Shown here one piece after another: positions 28,266 through 36,763 of a DNA stretch of 64,000 nt. The stretch comes from Pseudomonas fluorescens (GTDB lineage: Bacteria; Pseudomonadota; Gammaproteobacteria; Pseudomonadales; Pseudomonadaceae). The position numbers were made by a program, and so were the translations under genes. The stretch spans positions 682,001 to 746,000 of the forward strand of contig NZ_MOBX01000013.1 of NCBI RefSeq assembly GCF_003732425.1, written 5' to 3'. Positions within the stretch are counted from its first letter, which is position 1. Every line of letters starts with the position of its first letter. The notes below the pieces were generated by a model. The model did no database searches. It worked only from the letters and a program-made list of their open reading frames with translations, and was not told the DNA's origin.

Positions 28266-29390
28266 CTACCGTTTGGACAAACGGAACACCGTCATCGGCC
28301 ATTGCACCCGCGTCGTGCCGTCATTGAACAGACCGACGCGATCCATTTGCGCAGCAGGCAGCCAGAGTGAGCCGTCGCGATCAAGAAACGGCGCATCGAC
28401 CCAATGCAGGCGTGGGTCGACGATCAACGTCTCGATATGCCCATCAGGCCGGCGAACCCGTATGGCGTCTTGAGCCAGATCGGAGAAGTACAGATTGCCA
28501 CTGGCGTCCATCACGGTGCCCCCGGTGGGTGGCAGGTCAGCAAAGGGTTCAACGCGACTGGCGAGTTGCGCAGGCGTCAGTGCCGAAGCGGTCAGATCAG
28601 CGATGCGAACCTTGGACCATGGGCCTGGCAGCGGCCCGAAATACAGCCATTCGCCGTTCGGACTGACCTCCAGTGGATCGGCATTGACACGAAGCGCAGT
28701 CCCGTCCGGCGCCTTGAGCGTTTGGCCGCCGAGCACAATGTTGCGCTCATGGCCGGCCGTCACCGAACGGTGCCCGTCCAGCACCCGTCTGGCGTCGCCG
28801 CTGACGAGATCAAGGACGATAATGCCCGCGTTACCGGCGTCAGTCAGAAAGGCATGCTGGCCCGCAAAACGAACGTCATCGATGTAACTGCCAGGACGGG
28901 CGACTTCAGCAGAAAACGGATAACTTTGCAGCACACGCTTTTCAACCAAATCTATCGCGACAAGTTTGGCGCCACCGGGTACCGGATTTCCGCCAAAGTC
29001 CGCCGCCCCGGTGTCCACGACCCACAACACGGACTTTTCAAGGCGCATGGCATTGATATTCACAAACGCGTTGCGCGGATCCTGCCCCGGCCGCCAGGCA
29101 TTCCAGCTCGGGTCCGGGAAGGCCGAGCGCTGGCCCTGAGCATCGAAAACGCTGAGTTGCGAACCACTGCCGCCTGTCCAGCGAGGACCGGCAACATACG
29201 TCTGACCGTCGAAACGAGCCACTGCATTCCAGATCTGTTCTTTGCTTTGCAACGCAACCTCAAGCAGCGGAGGCTGTGGGGACTGGCTTGCACACCCGGC
29301 CAGCACGGCTGCGAGCAACAGCCCACATAACGGGGCGCGTGCGACTTTTACAGGCGTGACGCCGAATTCGAAAAAAGTACCGAACGACAT
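28266..29390 (-). CDS. Yellow/MRJP-like (L-dopachrome tautomerase-related) lipoprotein
   Basis: A 374-residue lipoprotein: signal peptide LCGLLLAAVLAGCAS with a clear lipobox, then a six-bladed propeller of the major royal jelly/Yellow family, with VLWVVDTGAADFGGNPVPGGAKLVAIDL and GSYIDDVRFAGQHAFLTDAG. The ATG at 29390 has GAGGC upstream and places the signal peptide correctly. Last gene of the six-gene operon that starts at 35415, 52 bp after the E1 gene. A second Yellow-like protein is encoded in the same operon (33187-34359). Substrate unknown. Confidence 0.85.
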   Translation of the reverse strand: MSFGTFFEFGVTPVKVARAPLCGLLLAAVLAGCASQSPQPPLLEVALQSKEQIWNAVARFDGQTYVAGPRWTGGSGSQLSVFDAQGQRSAFPDPSWNAWRPGQDPRNAFVNINAMRLEKSVLWVVDTGAADFGGNPVPGGAKLVAIDLVEKRVLQSYPFSAEVARPGSYIDDVRFAGQHAFLTDAGNAGIIVLDLVSGDARRVLDGHRSVTAGHERNIVLGGQTLKAPDGTALRVNADPLEVSPNGEWLYFGPLPGPWSKVRIADLTASALTPAQLASRVEPFADLPPTGGTVMDASGNLYFSDLAQDAIRVRRPDGHIETLIVDPRLHWVDAPFLDRDGSLWLPAAQMDRVGLFNDGTTRVQWPMTVFRLSKR

Positions 29391-29442
29391 GGATCTGCCT
29401 CTGATGTTGGTTGATGAAAGAAGCAACACACGACGTGAAGGC

Positions 29443-32106
29443 TCAGCAGTTCCAGGGGGCTTCGGCATCGGCGTCGATGCCGTATTTCGCCCGAGCCTGG
29501 GCATGTACCTGCGGATCGACCGAAGCAAGCGCCGCCAAAACGATGTGATAGCGATCCACTTCAAAGAAGCTGCGCAACGCCGAGCGTGTGTCGCTGCGTC
29601 CAAATCCGTCGGTGCCCAGGCAGATGCACGGCGCCTGTAAATACGGCGCCACCAATTGTGCATAGGCGCGCACGTAATCACTGGCCGCCACGACTGGAGC
29701 GTTGCCGGGCAGACAATGCAGCAGGTGACTCTGGCACTCGACATCGCCGCCGAACACTTGCTGACGCTGCACCTCGCGGGCATCACGGGCGAGTTCGGAG
29801 AAGCTGGTCACGCTCCACACTTCGCTGCTGACTTGCCACTCTTGATCCAGCATGTGCGCGGCGGCAATCACCTCACGCAGAATCGCTCCCGAGCCCAGTA
29901 AACGAACTGCCGGTACCTCCTCGCCATAGCGGGCATAGAGGCGCATGCCGCGAATCACGTCCGCGTGTTCGTCTGGTTCAAGTGAGGCCTGAACGTAGTT
30001 CTCGTTGGTTACCGTCAGGTAATAGAACTCATCCTCTTGCTGCTCAAGCATGCGCCGGGTGCCATGGTCGATGATGACCGCCGCCTCGCTGGCAAATGCC
30101 GGGTCGTAGGCGCGGCAGTTGGGCACAGTGGCCGCCATCAACTGACTGGAGCCGTCCTGATGCTGCAGTCCTTCACCGGCCAGCGTTGTGCGCCCCGATG
30201 TGGCGCCGATCAAAAAGCCTCTGGCGCGCTGGTCGGCCGCTGCCCAGATCAGATCGCCAATGCGCTGAAAACCGAACATCGAGTAGTAGATGTAGAACGG
30301 CAGCATCGGCTCGCCATTGACGCTGTAGGACGTGGCCGCAGCGATCCAGGAAGAAATCGCACCGGCTTCGGTGATGCCTTCTTCGAGCAGTTGCCCGTCG
30401 GTCGATTCCTTGTAATAGAGCAGCGCGCCGGCATCTTCTGGCTCGTACAACTGGCCGACAGATGAATAAATCCCGATCTGCCGGAACAGATTCGCCATGC
30501 CGAATGTGCGCGCTTCATCAGCAACAATCGGCACAATGCGTGGCCCCAATTGTTTGTCCTTGATCAGATGGGTGAACAGTCGCACCACCGCCATCGTCGT
30601 CGAGTTTTCACGCTCATCGGCCTTCAGCGCAAAACTGCCATAGCTGTCGAGCGGTGGCACTGCTATTGGTGCCGCCACACCGTTGCGCTTGGGCAAGTAA
30701 CCGCCAAGTGCCCGGCGCTGCTGATGCAGGTATCGCAACTCGGCGCTGTCGTCGGCCGGTTTGTAGAAGCGCATTTGTGCCACGGCCTCATCATCCAGCG
30801 GCAAGGCGAAACGATCACGGAAGGCCTTGAGCACCTCGATATCGAGTTTTTTCTGCTGGTGCGAGGTGTTGCGCGACTCGCCGATCTGGCCCATGCCGAA
30901 ACCTTTTTTGGTTTTGGCGAGCACCACGGTCGGCCTGCCCTTGTGCTTGCGCGCGGCCTCGAATGCGGCATGCAACTTACGAAAGTCGTGACCGCCCCGG
31001 CGCAACGCATCGATCTGCTCCGGGCTCATGTCTGCAACCAACGCCTGCAACTGCGGGTCCTGGTCGAAGAAATGGCTGCGGTTATACGCACCGTCATTGG
31101 CCCCCAGATTCTGGTACTCGCCATCCACCATCCCGGCGAAGTGGCGCAACAGTGCATTGCCGTCATCACGGGCAAACAACGGGTCCCAGTCCGAACCCCA
31201 CAACACCTTGATCACATTCCAGCCGGCGCCGCTGAACAGTGACTCCAGTTCCTGAACGATTTGCCCGTTGCCACGTACGGGGCCGTCGAGACGCTGCAGA
31301 TTGCAGTTGATCACGAAGGTGATGTTGTCAAGATTCTCCCGCGCTGCCAACGAAAGCGCCGCGATGGACTCCGGCTCGTCCATCTCGCCATCACCGAAAA
31401 CGCCCCAGACATGCCGCCCCTCCGTCGAGGCAATCCCACGATGCTGCAAATACCGCAGGAACCGTGCCTGGTAAATCGCATTGATCGGGCCAATACCCAT
31501 TGAGCCCGTGGGAAACTGCCAGAAGTCGGGCATCAACCAGGGATGCGGATAGGAACACAATCCGCCGCCCTTCACTTCTTGCCGGTAACGCTCCAGTTGC
31601 GAGGCCTGCAAACGCCCTTCAAGAAAGGCTCGCGCGTACACCCCGGGGGCAGAGTGCGCCTGGAAGTAAACCAGATCACCCCGTCCGGCTTCGCTGTCCG
31701 CACGGAAAAAGTGATTGAAGCCGACCTCGAAAATTTCCGCCGCCGAGGCATAACTGGCGATATGACCACCCAATTCGCCATAGGCCTTGTTCGCCTTCGC
31801 CACCATGGCCAGGGCGTTCCAGCGAATGATCGAAGTGATGCGCTCCTCCATCACCAGATCACCGGGATAAACCGGCTGCTGTTCGAGCGCGATGGTGTTC
31901 TGGTACAGCGAATACGCACTCGCCGTCGTTTGCACGCCGAGACGGCTGGCCTGCTCGGCCAGTCGCAGCAGCAAGAACCGCACGCGCGGTCTGCCGCCGA
32001 CTTTCGCGACACCGGCCAGTGCTTCCAGCCACTCATTGGTTTCAATGGCATCGATGTCTTCGTAAACCGGCGTTCCGTGGGTTGGCCGTTGCGCGGTATC
32101 TTTCAT
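29443..32106 (-). CDS. homodimeric 2-oxoacid dehydrogenase E1 (AceE paralogue)
   Basis: An 887-residue thiamine-diphosphate enzyme of the AceE type, near full length for the family. The ThDP motif is GDGEMDEPE...NLDNITFVINCNLQRLDGPVRGNG, and the histidine loop NDGAYNRSHFF is present. It should decarboxylate pyruvate or a close 2-oxoacid; P. putida has a related E1, MdeB, for 2-oxobutyrate. No E2 or E3 gene is in the operon, so it must borrow the housekeeping E2/E3 or work alone. Position in an operon with redox enzymes suggests a special role rather than central metabolism. Confidence 0.9.
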   Translation of the reverse strand: MKDTAQRPTHGTPVYEDIDAIETNEWLEALAGVAKVGGRPRVRFLLLRLAEQASRLGVQTTASAYSLYQNTIALEQQPVYPGDLVMEERITSIIRWNALAMVAKANKAYGELGGHIASYASAAEIFEVGFNHFFRADSEAGRGDLVYFQAHSAPGVYARAFLEGRLQASQLERYRQEVKGGGLCSYPHPWLMPDFWQFPTGSMGIGPINAIYQARFLRYLQHRGIASTEGRHVWGVFGDGEMDEPESIAALSLAARENLDNITFVINCNLQRLDGPVRGNGQIVQELESLFSGAGWNVIKVLWGSDWDPLFARDDGNALLRHFAGMVDGEYQNLGANDGAYNRSHFFDQDPQLQALVADMSPEQIDALRRGGHDFRKLHAAFEAARKHKGRPTVVLAKTKKGFGMGQIGESRNTSHQQKKLDIEVLKAFRDRFALPLDDEAVAQMRFYKPADDSAELRYLHQQRRALGGYLPKRNGVAAPIAVPPLDSYGSFALKADERENSTTMAVVRLFTHLIKDKQLGPRIVPIVADEARTFGMANLFRQIGIYSSVGQLYEPEDAGALLYYKESTDGQLLEEGITEAGAISSWIAAATSYSVNGEPMLPFYIYYSMFGFQRIGDLIWAAADQRARGFLIGATSGRTTLAGEGLQHQDGSSQLMAATVPNCRAYDPAFASEAAVIIDHGTRRMLEQQEDEFYYLTVTNENYVQASLEPDEHADVIRGMRLYARYGEEVPAVRLLGSGAILREVIAAAHMLDQEWQVSSEVWSVTSFSELARDAREVQRQQVFGGDVECQSHLLHCLPGNAPVVAASDYVRAYAQLVAPYLQAPCICLGTDGFGRSDTRSALRSFFEVDRYHIVLAALASVDPQVHAQARAKYGIDADAEAPWNC

Positions 32107-32142
32107 GGCAGAACACCCTGACAGGTTGAGTGGACGACTGGA

Positions 32143-32451
32143 TCAGTTCGAGACGTGCTCAAGAAATATCAGTTGCAGCGGCTCCTCCAGCAGGTCATCC
32201 GCCGCGGCGGCAAAGCGCTTGAAGTAAGGCATGGCGAAATGCGCATCCAGTGCCGCCTGATCCTTGAAGGCCTCGCGCATGTAGAACGTGCCGCGCTGGT
32301 CGCGCAGTTCAAACAGCACATAGTCGAGATTGCCCGGCTCTGCGCGTGTCGGCTCGACCAGCGCCAGCAAGCCTTCTTTCAAGGCCTGCTCCTGGCCTGA
32401 CCTGGCCTTGAGCACGGCAATCGAGATCAATGTTTCTGTGGACTGGCTCAT
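32143..32451 (-). CDS. antibiotic-biosynthesis-monooxygenase-fold protein
   Basis: A 102-residue dimeric ferredoxin-fold protein: LISIAVLKARSGQEQALKEGLLALVEPTRAEPGNLDYVLFELRDQRGTFYMREAFKDQAALDAHFAMPYFKRF. Members are cofactor-free oxygenases or small ligand binders, often acting on quinols (YgiN type). TGGAG precedes the ATG at 32451. It sits 27 bp after the nitroreductase gene within the six-gene operon, which suits a quinone/quinol step. Confidence 0.85.
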   Translation of the reverse strand: MSQSTETLISIAVLKARSGQEQALKEGLLALVEPTRAEPGNLDYVLFELRDQRGTFYMREAFKDQAALDAHFAMPYFKRFAAAADDLLEEPLQLIFLEHVSN

Positions 32452-32478
32452 CTTCAATACTCCAGGGACCGGTTGCAT

Positions 32479-33132
32479 TCAGAGAAAGGTAAACAGCGAC
32501 TGGGACGGCAAGCGGGACTTGGGCAGGCCTGCGTTGAAGTCTTCGCTGCTGTGATAGCCGAGGCTCACCACGACCAGACTGGTGAACCCCTGTTCGCGCA
32601 GGCCCAGTTCACTGTCGAGGACTTTGCTGTCGAAACCTTCCATCGGCGTCGCGTCGATACCCAGCGAGGCGGCACCCAGCAGCAATGTGCCCAGCGCGAG
32701 GTAGGTCTGCTTTTCCATCCAGTGCTGCAGGTCTTTCTGATCGAAACGATGCAGATCGACAAAACCACGCCGTCCACGCTCCTGCCCTGCTCGCGCCTCG
32801 GCATTGTGAAAACGCCCGTCCATGGCTTCCTGAGCCAGCAACGCCTGCAGGTATTCCTCCGGCAGATGCGTGCGAGTGCAAAAGACGATGACGTGCGACG
32901 CGTTGAGTATTTTCGGCTGGTTGAAGCTGAACGGTCCCTGAGTACTGTGGGCGATTCGCGCCCGGCTCTGATCACTCTCGGCAACCACGAAATGCCAAGG
33001 CTGGGAGTTGACCGACGACGGGCTGTTGCGCAGTTGTTCCAGCAGCAACTCCAGTGTGTGCCTGGGAATCTTGCGGTCGGCATCGAAAACTTTTGTGGTG
33101 AATCGGCGCTTGGCCAGAGAAACGAGATCCAT
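32479..33132 (-). CDS. NfsB-type nitroreductase/FMN oxidoreductase
   Basis: A 217-residue FMN protein of the nitroreductase family: AKRRFTTKVFDADRKIP and SPSSVNSQPWHFVVAES form the flavin site, GTLLLGAASLGIDATPMEGFD the typical C-terminal helix and loop. Length and pattern match NfsB/dihydropteridine reductase. These enzymes reduce quinones and nitroaromatics with NAD(P)H. Third gene of the operon starting at 35415. Confidence 0.9.
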   Translation of the reverse strand: MDLVSLAKRRFTTKVFDADRKIPRHTLELLLEQLRNSPSSVNSQPWHFVVAESDQSRARIAHSTQGPFSFNQPKILNASHVIVFCTRTHLPEEYLQALLAQEAMDGRFHNAEARAGQERGRRGFVDLHRFDQKDLQHWMEKQTYLALGTLLLGAASLGIDATPMEGFDSKVLDSELGLREQGFTSLVVVSLGYHSSEDFNAGLPKSRLPSQSLFTFL

Positions 33133-33186
33133 GATTGAACTCCTGATCTGAAAAGTGAAAACGTAAAACTCAATGCCGCTTGGAAA

Positions 33187-34359
33187 TCAGCGCGTCGGCG
33201 CCGGCGCTGCGTCGATCTTCAGACGCATCAGGCTGTAAGGTTTTTGCCGCTGATCCTGCCCGGAACGGAATGCCGCCTGGCGGTGCAACTGGTTGGCGAT
33301 GAAATACAGATAGCCATCGGGGCCAATGGACAATGTGTCTGGCCAGAGCAGACGCGGGTCGTGTACCAGCGTTTGCCATTGCCCGTCCGGCAGGCGTTTG
33401 CGGATCGAGTTGTGCTCATAATCACCGGCATAGATGGCGCCGGCGGCGTCAGCCTCCAGACCATCGGACGCGCCCTTCTCCCCCAGATCCTGCACGGCGG
33501 CCGTCAGTTGCTGTTCACTGAAGTTGGCATCACGCAGCAACGCGGTGGACACCGAATACAGGTGCCGACTCGACAGCGGTGTGAAATACAGGGTCTTGCC
33601 GTCCGCCGACAGCGCGATGCCGTCCGAGGCCACGCCCAGCGGTTTGCGCTTGCCGTCCGGACTTTCAACGGTGAGTGGCAGGCCTTCAACCACCGGGACA
33701 AAAGTCGGGTCAACCGAGGTCGCCGGCACACCGCTCAAACGGCGCATTGCACTGCCGCTGGCGATGTCCATGACGATGATCGCGCCCGGTCCGCGCAGGG
33801 ACGAGTCAGTGAGATAGACCGTACCCTCTGGGCCGGTGCGAAAGTCGAAACGCATGTCGTTGACGTAGGTGCTCGGCAACATGACGTTGTCCGGGAACAC
33901 CAGACGCTTGACGATCTTGTTGGTGACCAGATCCACCGCGATCAGCTTCGCGCCTTTGGGTTTTGGGTCTGCGAAACCCGGCGCGGCGGTATCGAGCAAC
34001 CAGACACGGCCCTGCCCGTCGGCCACCACGCTTTGTACGCTGATCAGACCATCACTGGGATCGTTGAGGTTTTCCTGGTTGATCGCCGCGTTCGTGTAAG
34101 CCACGACTTTGCCGTCGCGGATCTCGCCCACGGTGAACGGCACGTTGTCGCCCCAACGCGGGAAGTTGACGAAGATTCGCCCGGTCTCGGTGACGGTCAC
34201 GCCGGTGGGCATCGCGTCGTAGAACGCATGGACCTGTTCGAGCTTGCCGAACGATCGGTCGGCGGGGGCATTGGCCGGCAACGCGACGGCGCTGATTGCA
34301 TGGGCGAACGGCGCCGCCATAACCATGGCCAATGCAGCAGAAAGCTTTTTCATACGCAT
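33187..34359 (-). CDS. exported Yellow/MRJP-like (L-dopachrome tautomerase-related) protein
   Basis: A 390-residue periplasmic protein: signal peptide MKKLSAALAMVMAAPFAHA, then a Yellow-family propeller with AMPTGVTVTETGRIFVNFPRWGDNVPFTVGEI, VWLLDTAAPGFADPKPKGAKLIAVDL and STYVNDMRFDF. AGGAGC lies before the ATG. Unlike the second copy at 28266 it has no lipobox. Second gene of the six-gene operon. The family name is historical; a tautomerase or lactonase role is unproven. Confidence 0.87.
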   Translation of the reverse strand: MRMKKLSAALAMVMAAPFAHAISAVALPANAPADRSFGKLEQVHAFYDAMPTGVTVTETGRIFVNFPRWGDNVPFTVGEIRDGKVVAYTNAAINQENLNDPSDGLISVQSVVADGQGRVWLLDTAAPGFADPKPKGAKLIAVDLVTNKIVKRLVFPDNVMLPSTYVNDMRFDFRTGPEGTVYLTDSSLRGPGAIIVMDIASGSAMRRLSGVPATSVDPTFVPVVEGLPLTVESPDGKRKPLGVASDGIALSADGKTLYFTPLSSRHLYSVSTALLRDANFSEQQLTAAVQDLGEKGASDGLEADAAGAIYAGDYEHNSIRKRLPDGQWQTLVHDPRLLWPDTLSIGPDGYLYFIANQLHRQAAFRSGQDQRQKPYSLMRLKIDAAPAPTR

Positions 34360-34407
34360 GAGCTGCTCCTGACCGGCCCGCGTGCAGGCCCGTCTGAATG
34401 AGAGAAA

Positions 34408-35415
34408 TCAGAAACCTTCGAGAACCAGTTTGCCTCGCGCCTTGCCGCTCTCGACCAAGGCATGGGCACGGCGCATGTTTGCCGCGTTGATCGCGCCAAA
34501 ATGTTCACCGACCGTCGTTTGCAAAATGCCTTGGTCAATCAGATCGCTGACGCGATTGAGCAGGTGATGCTGCTCAATCATGTCCGGGGTTTCGTACAGC
34601 GAACGGGTGAACATCAGCTCCCAGTGCAGCGACAGCGACTTGCGCTTTAGCGGCATCACGTCGAGGCTTTCAGGATCGTCGATCACGCCCAGACGCCCTT
34701 GTGGTCGAAGCACTTCGATCAGTTGGGCAAAATGCTGCTCGGTATGAGTCAGGCTGGCGACATGGCTGACCTCGTCGATGCCCAGTGCCTGCAACTGTGC
34801 GAGCAGCGGCTGACTGTGATCGATGACGTGATGCGCACCCAACTGCCGGACCCAGTCAGCCGTTTCCTGCCGCGAGGCGGTGCCGATAACGGTAAGCCGC
34901 GTCAACTGTCGGGCCAGTTGCACCAGCATCGAACCGACGCCGCCCGCTGCACCCGTGATCAACAGGCACTTGCCCTGCCCTGAACCTTCGGTGACACCGA
35001 GACGGTCGAACAACAGTTCCCAGGCGGTGATCGACGTCAACGGCAATGCCGCCGCATCCGCTGCAGTTAACGAACGCGGTTTGTGCCCGACGATTCGCTC
35101 GTCTACCAGGTGAAATTCGCTATAACTGCCGGTACGGGCAAGGGAGCCGGCGTAGAACACTTCGTCGCCAGGCTGAAACAGCGTCACTTCAGCGCCGACC
35201 TCGCGGACGATGCCGGCCGCATCCCAGCCAAGGATTTTCGGTTCTTTGGTGAAAGTGCCTGCGCGCACTTTGGTATCGACCGGATTGACCGACACCGCTT
35301 GAACTTCTACGAGCAAATCCCTTGGGCCGGGAGTCGGCACCGGGAGGTCGATGTCCTGCAACGACTGCGGATCCTCAATGGGCAAGGCGTGTTGGGTGAA
35401 GGTGATGGCTTTCAT
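34408..35415 (-). CDS. zinc-free MDR oxidoreductase (quinone-reductase-like)
   Basis: A 335-residue medium-chain reductase: GroES-like N-terminal half (DLLVEVQAVSVNPVDTKVRAG, GWDAAGIVREVGAEV) and a Rossmann half with LITGAAGGVGSMLVQLARQL. No catalytic-zinc Cys/His set is seen, and the form fits the TIGR02817-type zinc-binding-ADH-family quinone reductases. First gene of the six-gene operon, 110 bp from the divergent LysR gene. It should use NADPH to reduce a quinone or enone. Confidence 0.87.
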   Translation of the reverse strand: MKAITFTQHALPIEDPQSLQDIDLPVPTPGPRDLLVEVQAVSVNPVDTKVRAGTFTKEPKILGWDAAGIVREVGAEVTLFQPGDEVFYAGSLARTGSYSEFHLVDERIVGHKPRSLTAADAAALPLTSITAWELLFDRLGVTEGSGQGKCLLITGAAGGVGSMLVQLARQLTRLTVIGTASRQETADWVRQLGAHHVIDHSQPLLAQLQALGIDEVSHVASLTHTEQHFAQLIEVLRPQGRLGVIDDPESLDVMPLKRKSLSLHWELMFTRSLYETPDMIEQHHLLNRVSDLIDQGILQTTVGEHFGAINAANMRRAHALVESGKARGKLVLEGF

Positions 35416-35525
35416 GGAAACTCGCTGTCTGAAGAGCTGATGTGCTCGCTTGCCGCCATCTTCGACTTCCCAAGCACAAAGAAAAACCAGCAGAATGCGC
35501 CAACACTTTCACTGCAGGAGTGAAA

Positions 35526-36419
35526 ATGATCCGCATTGATGATCTTGGTTTGTTCACCCGCAGCGCCGCGCTGGGCAGCTTCACCGCTGCCGCCCTTGAG
35601 GCGGATTTATTGCCCGGTCAGGTTGCCGCGGCGATCAAGCGTCTGGAGCGTGAGCTGGACGTGCGCCTGTTTGCGCGCACCACCCGCAGCCTGCGATTAA
35701 CCGCCGAGGGCGAGCAATACTTGCCCACCGCCCACTCGGTGCTGGAGGCGCTCAAGCAAGGCAAAGAAAACCTGCGCGGTGAAACCACCACGTTGCGCGG
35801 CGTGCTGCAAGTGACGGCGCCGTCAGATCTGGGGCGCAACATTTTGCTGCCGTGGCTCACGCTGTTTCGCCGCCAGCACCCGGAACTGACCTTGCGATTT
35901 TCCCTGTCGGACCAGATGGCCGACTTGTTTCGCGACCCGGTAGACGTGGCGATTCGATACGGCTCGAACGAAGATGCCAACTACGTGGCGCTGCCGCTGG
36001 CACCGTGGAACCGGCGGGTGCTGGTCGCCGCACCGGAATACGTGGAGCGCCACGGATACCCGCAAACGCCGGACGATCTGCACAACCACCCTTGCCTGCT
36101 CTACCAGCAAGGTGGCCGGATCTACGACAAGTGGAGCCTTGGCAGTGAAACGATCCAGGTGTCCGGACCGATGTTCAGCGACGACGCCGACATCGTGCGC
36201 CGCTGGGCGTTGAGCGGCGAAGGCATCGCCAACAAATCCTGGCTAGACGTCAGTGCAGACGTGATCGCAGGGCGACTGGTCGTGCTGCTGAAGGATTTTC
36301 CCGGCAATGCCTCACCGTTGAGTCTGGTGTGCCCGCATCGCAAGCAGATCACCCCGGCGGTGTCTCAGCTTTATACGTGGTTGAGTGGCCAGTTTGTCGC
36401 TCTGGAACGCATCCAATAG
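35526..36419 (+). CDS. LysR-family regulator
   Basis: A 297-residue regulator with the helix-turn-helix in residues 4-60 (DDLGLFTRSAALGSFTAAALEADLLPGQVAAAIKRLERELDVRLFARTTRSLRLTAEG) and an effector domain of the CrgA/DmlR type. The ATG at 35526 gives the standard N-terminus, with GGAG upstream. It is divergent from the six-gene operon (35415 to 28266), so it most likely controls it; the inducer is unknown. Confidence 0.9.
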   Translation: MIRIDDLGLFTRSAALGSFTAAALEADLLPGQVAAAIKRLERELDVRLFARTTRSLRLTAEGEQYLPTAHSVLEALKQGKENLRGETTTLRGVLQVTAPSDLGRNILLPWLTLFRRQHPELTLRFSLSDQMADLFRDPVDVAIRYGSNEDANYVALPLAPWNRRVLVAAPEYVERHGYPQTPDDLHNHPCLLYQQGGRIYDKWSLGSETIQVSGPMFSDDADIVRRWALSGEGIANKSWLDVSADVIAGRLVVLLKDFPGNASPLSLVCPHRKQITPAVSQLYTWLSGQFVALERIQ

Positions 36420-36477
36420 CCCCCACCCGTTGGTTGCCACATTGACGAGCCGCTCGTCGAATGTTCAGATGCTGGCC

Positions 36478-36660
36478 AGTTTCAGGTGTCCCATGCCGCC
36501 GTGCATGGGGTGAAACGGGAAACCGGTACGTTCTTTTCGAACAAGTCCGGTGCTGCCCCCGCAACGGTATGCGCGTGATGCTTTCAATACACCACTGTGG
36601 CCACACGGCCATGGGAAGGTGAAAGCCTCGATACGCGCGAGCCCGGAGACCGGCCTGGAA
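36478..36660 (+). ncRNA. cobalamin riboswitch
   Basis: The leader of the BtuB gene carries the class-I cobalamin aptamer marks in order: GGTGAAACGGGAAACCGGT (36509-36527), AGTCCGGTGCTGCCCCCGCA (36544-36563), the ACTGTGG region near 36593, and GCGAGCCCGGAGACCGGCC at the 3' side (36637-36655). It should lower expression of the B12 uptake genes when adenosylcobalamin is plentiful. The expression platform between 36660 and the ATG is probably translational, since no terminator with T tract is seen. Confidence 0.93.
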
Positions 36661-36763
36661 AGTGTTTGGCAAAATCCTGCGGTGGGCGGGCATGGGCCGG
36701 TATTGGCTGTGCGCGATGCCTTCTCTTGCATGCTCTTCTGCGAAGATCCTTTTCGAGAAGACA

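Noticed and set aside
28093..28302. 69-codon reverse frame after the saccharopine-dehydrogenase-like gene
   Set aside because: The last 35 residues look natural, but no start, ribosome site or family could be found; too weak to list.
33244..34401. 385-codon open frame antisense to the Yellow-like protein
   Set aside because: No recognisable fold, starts inside the coding end of the real gene; shadow.
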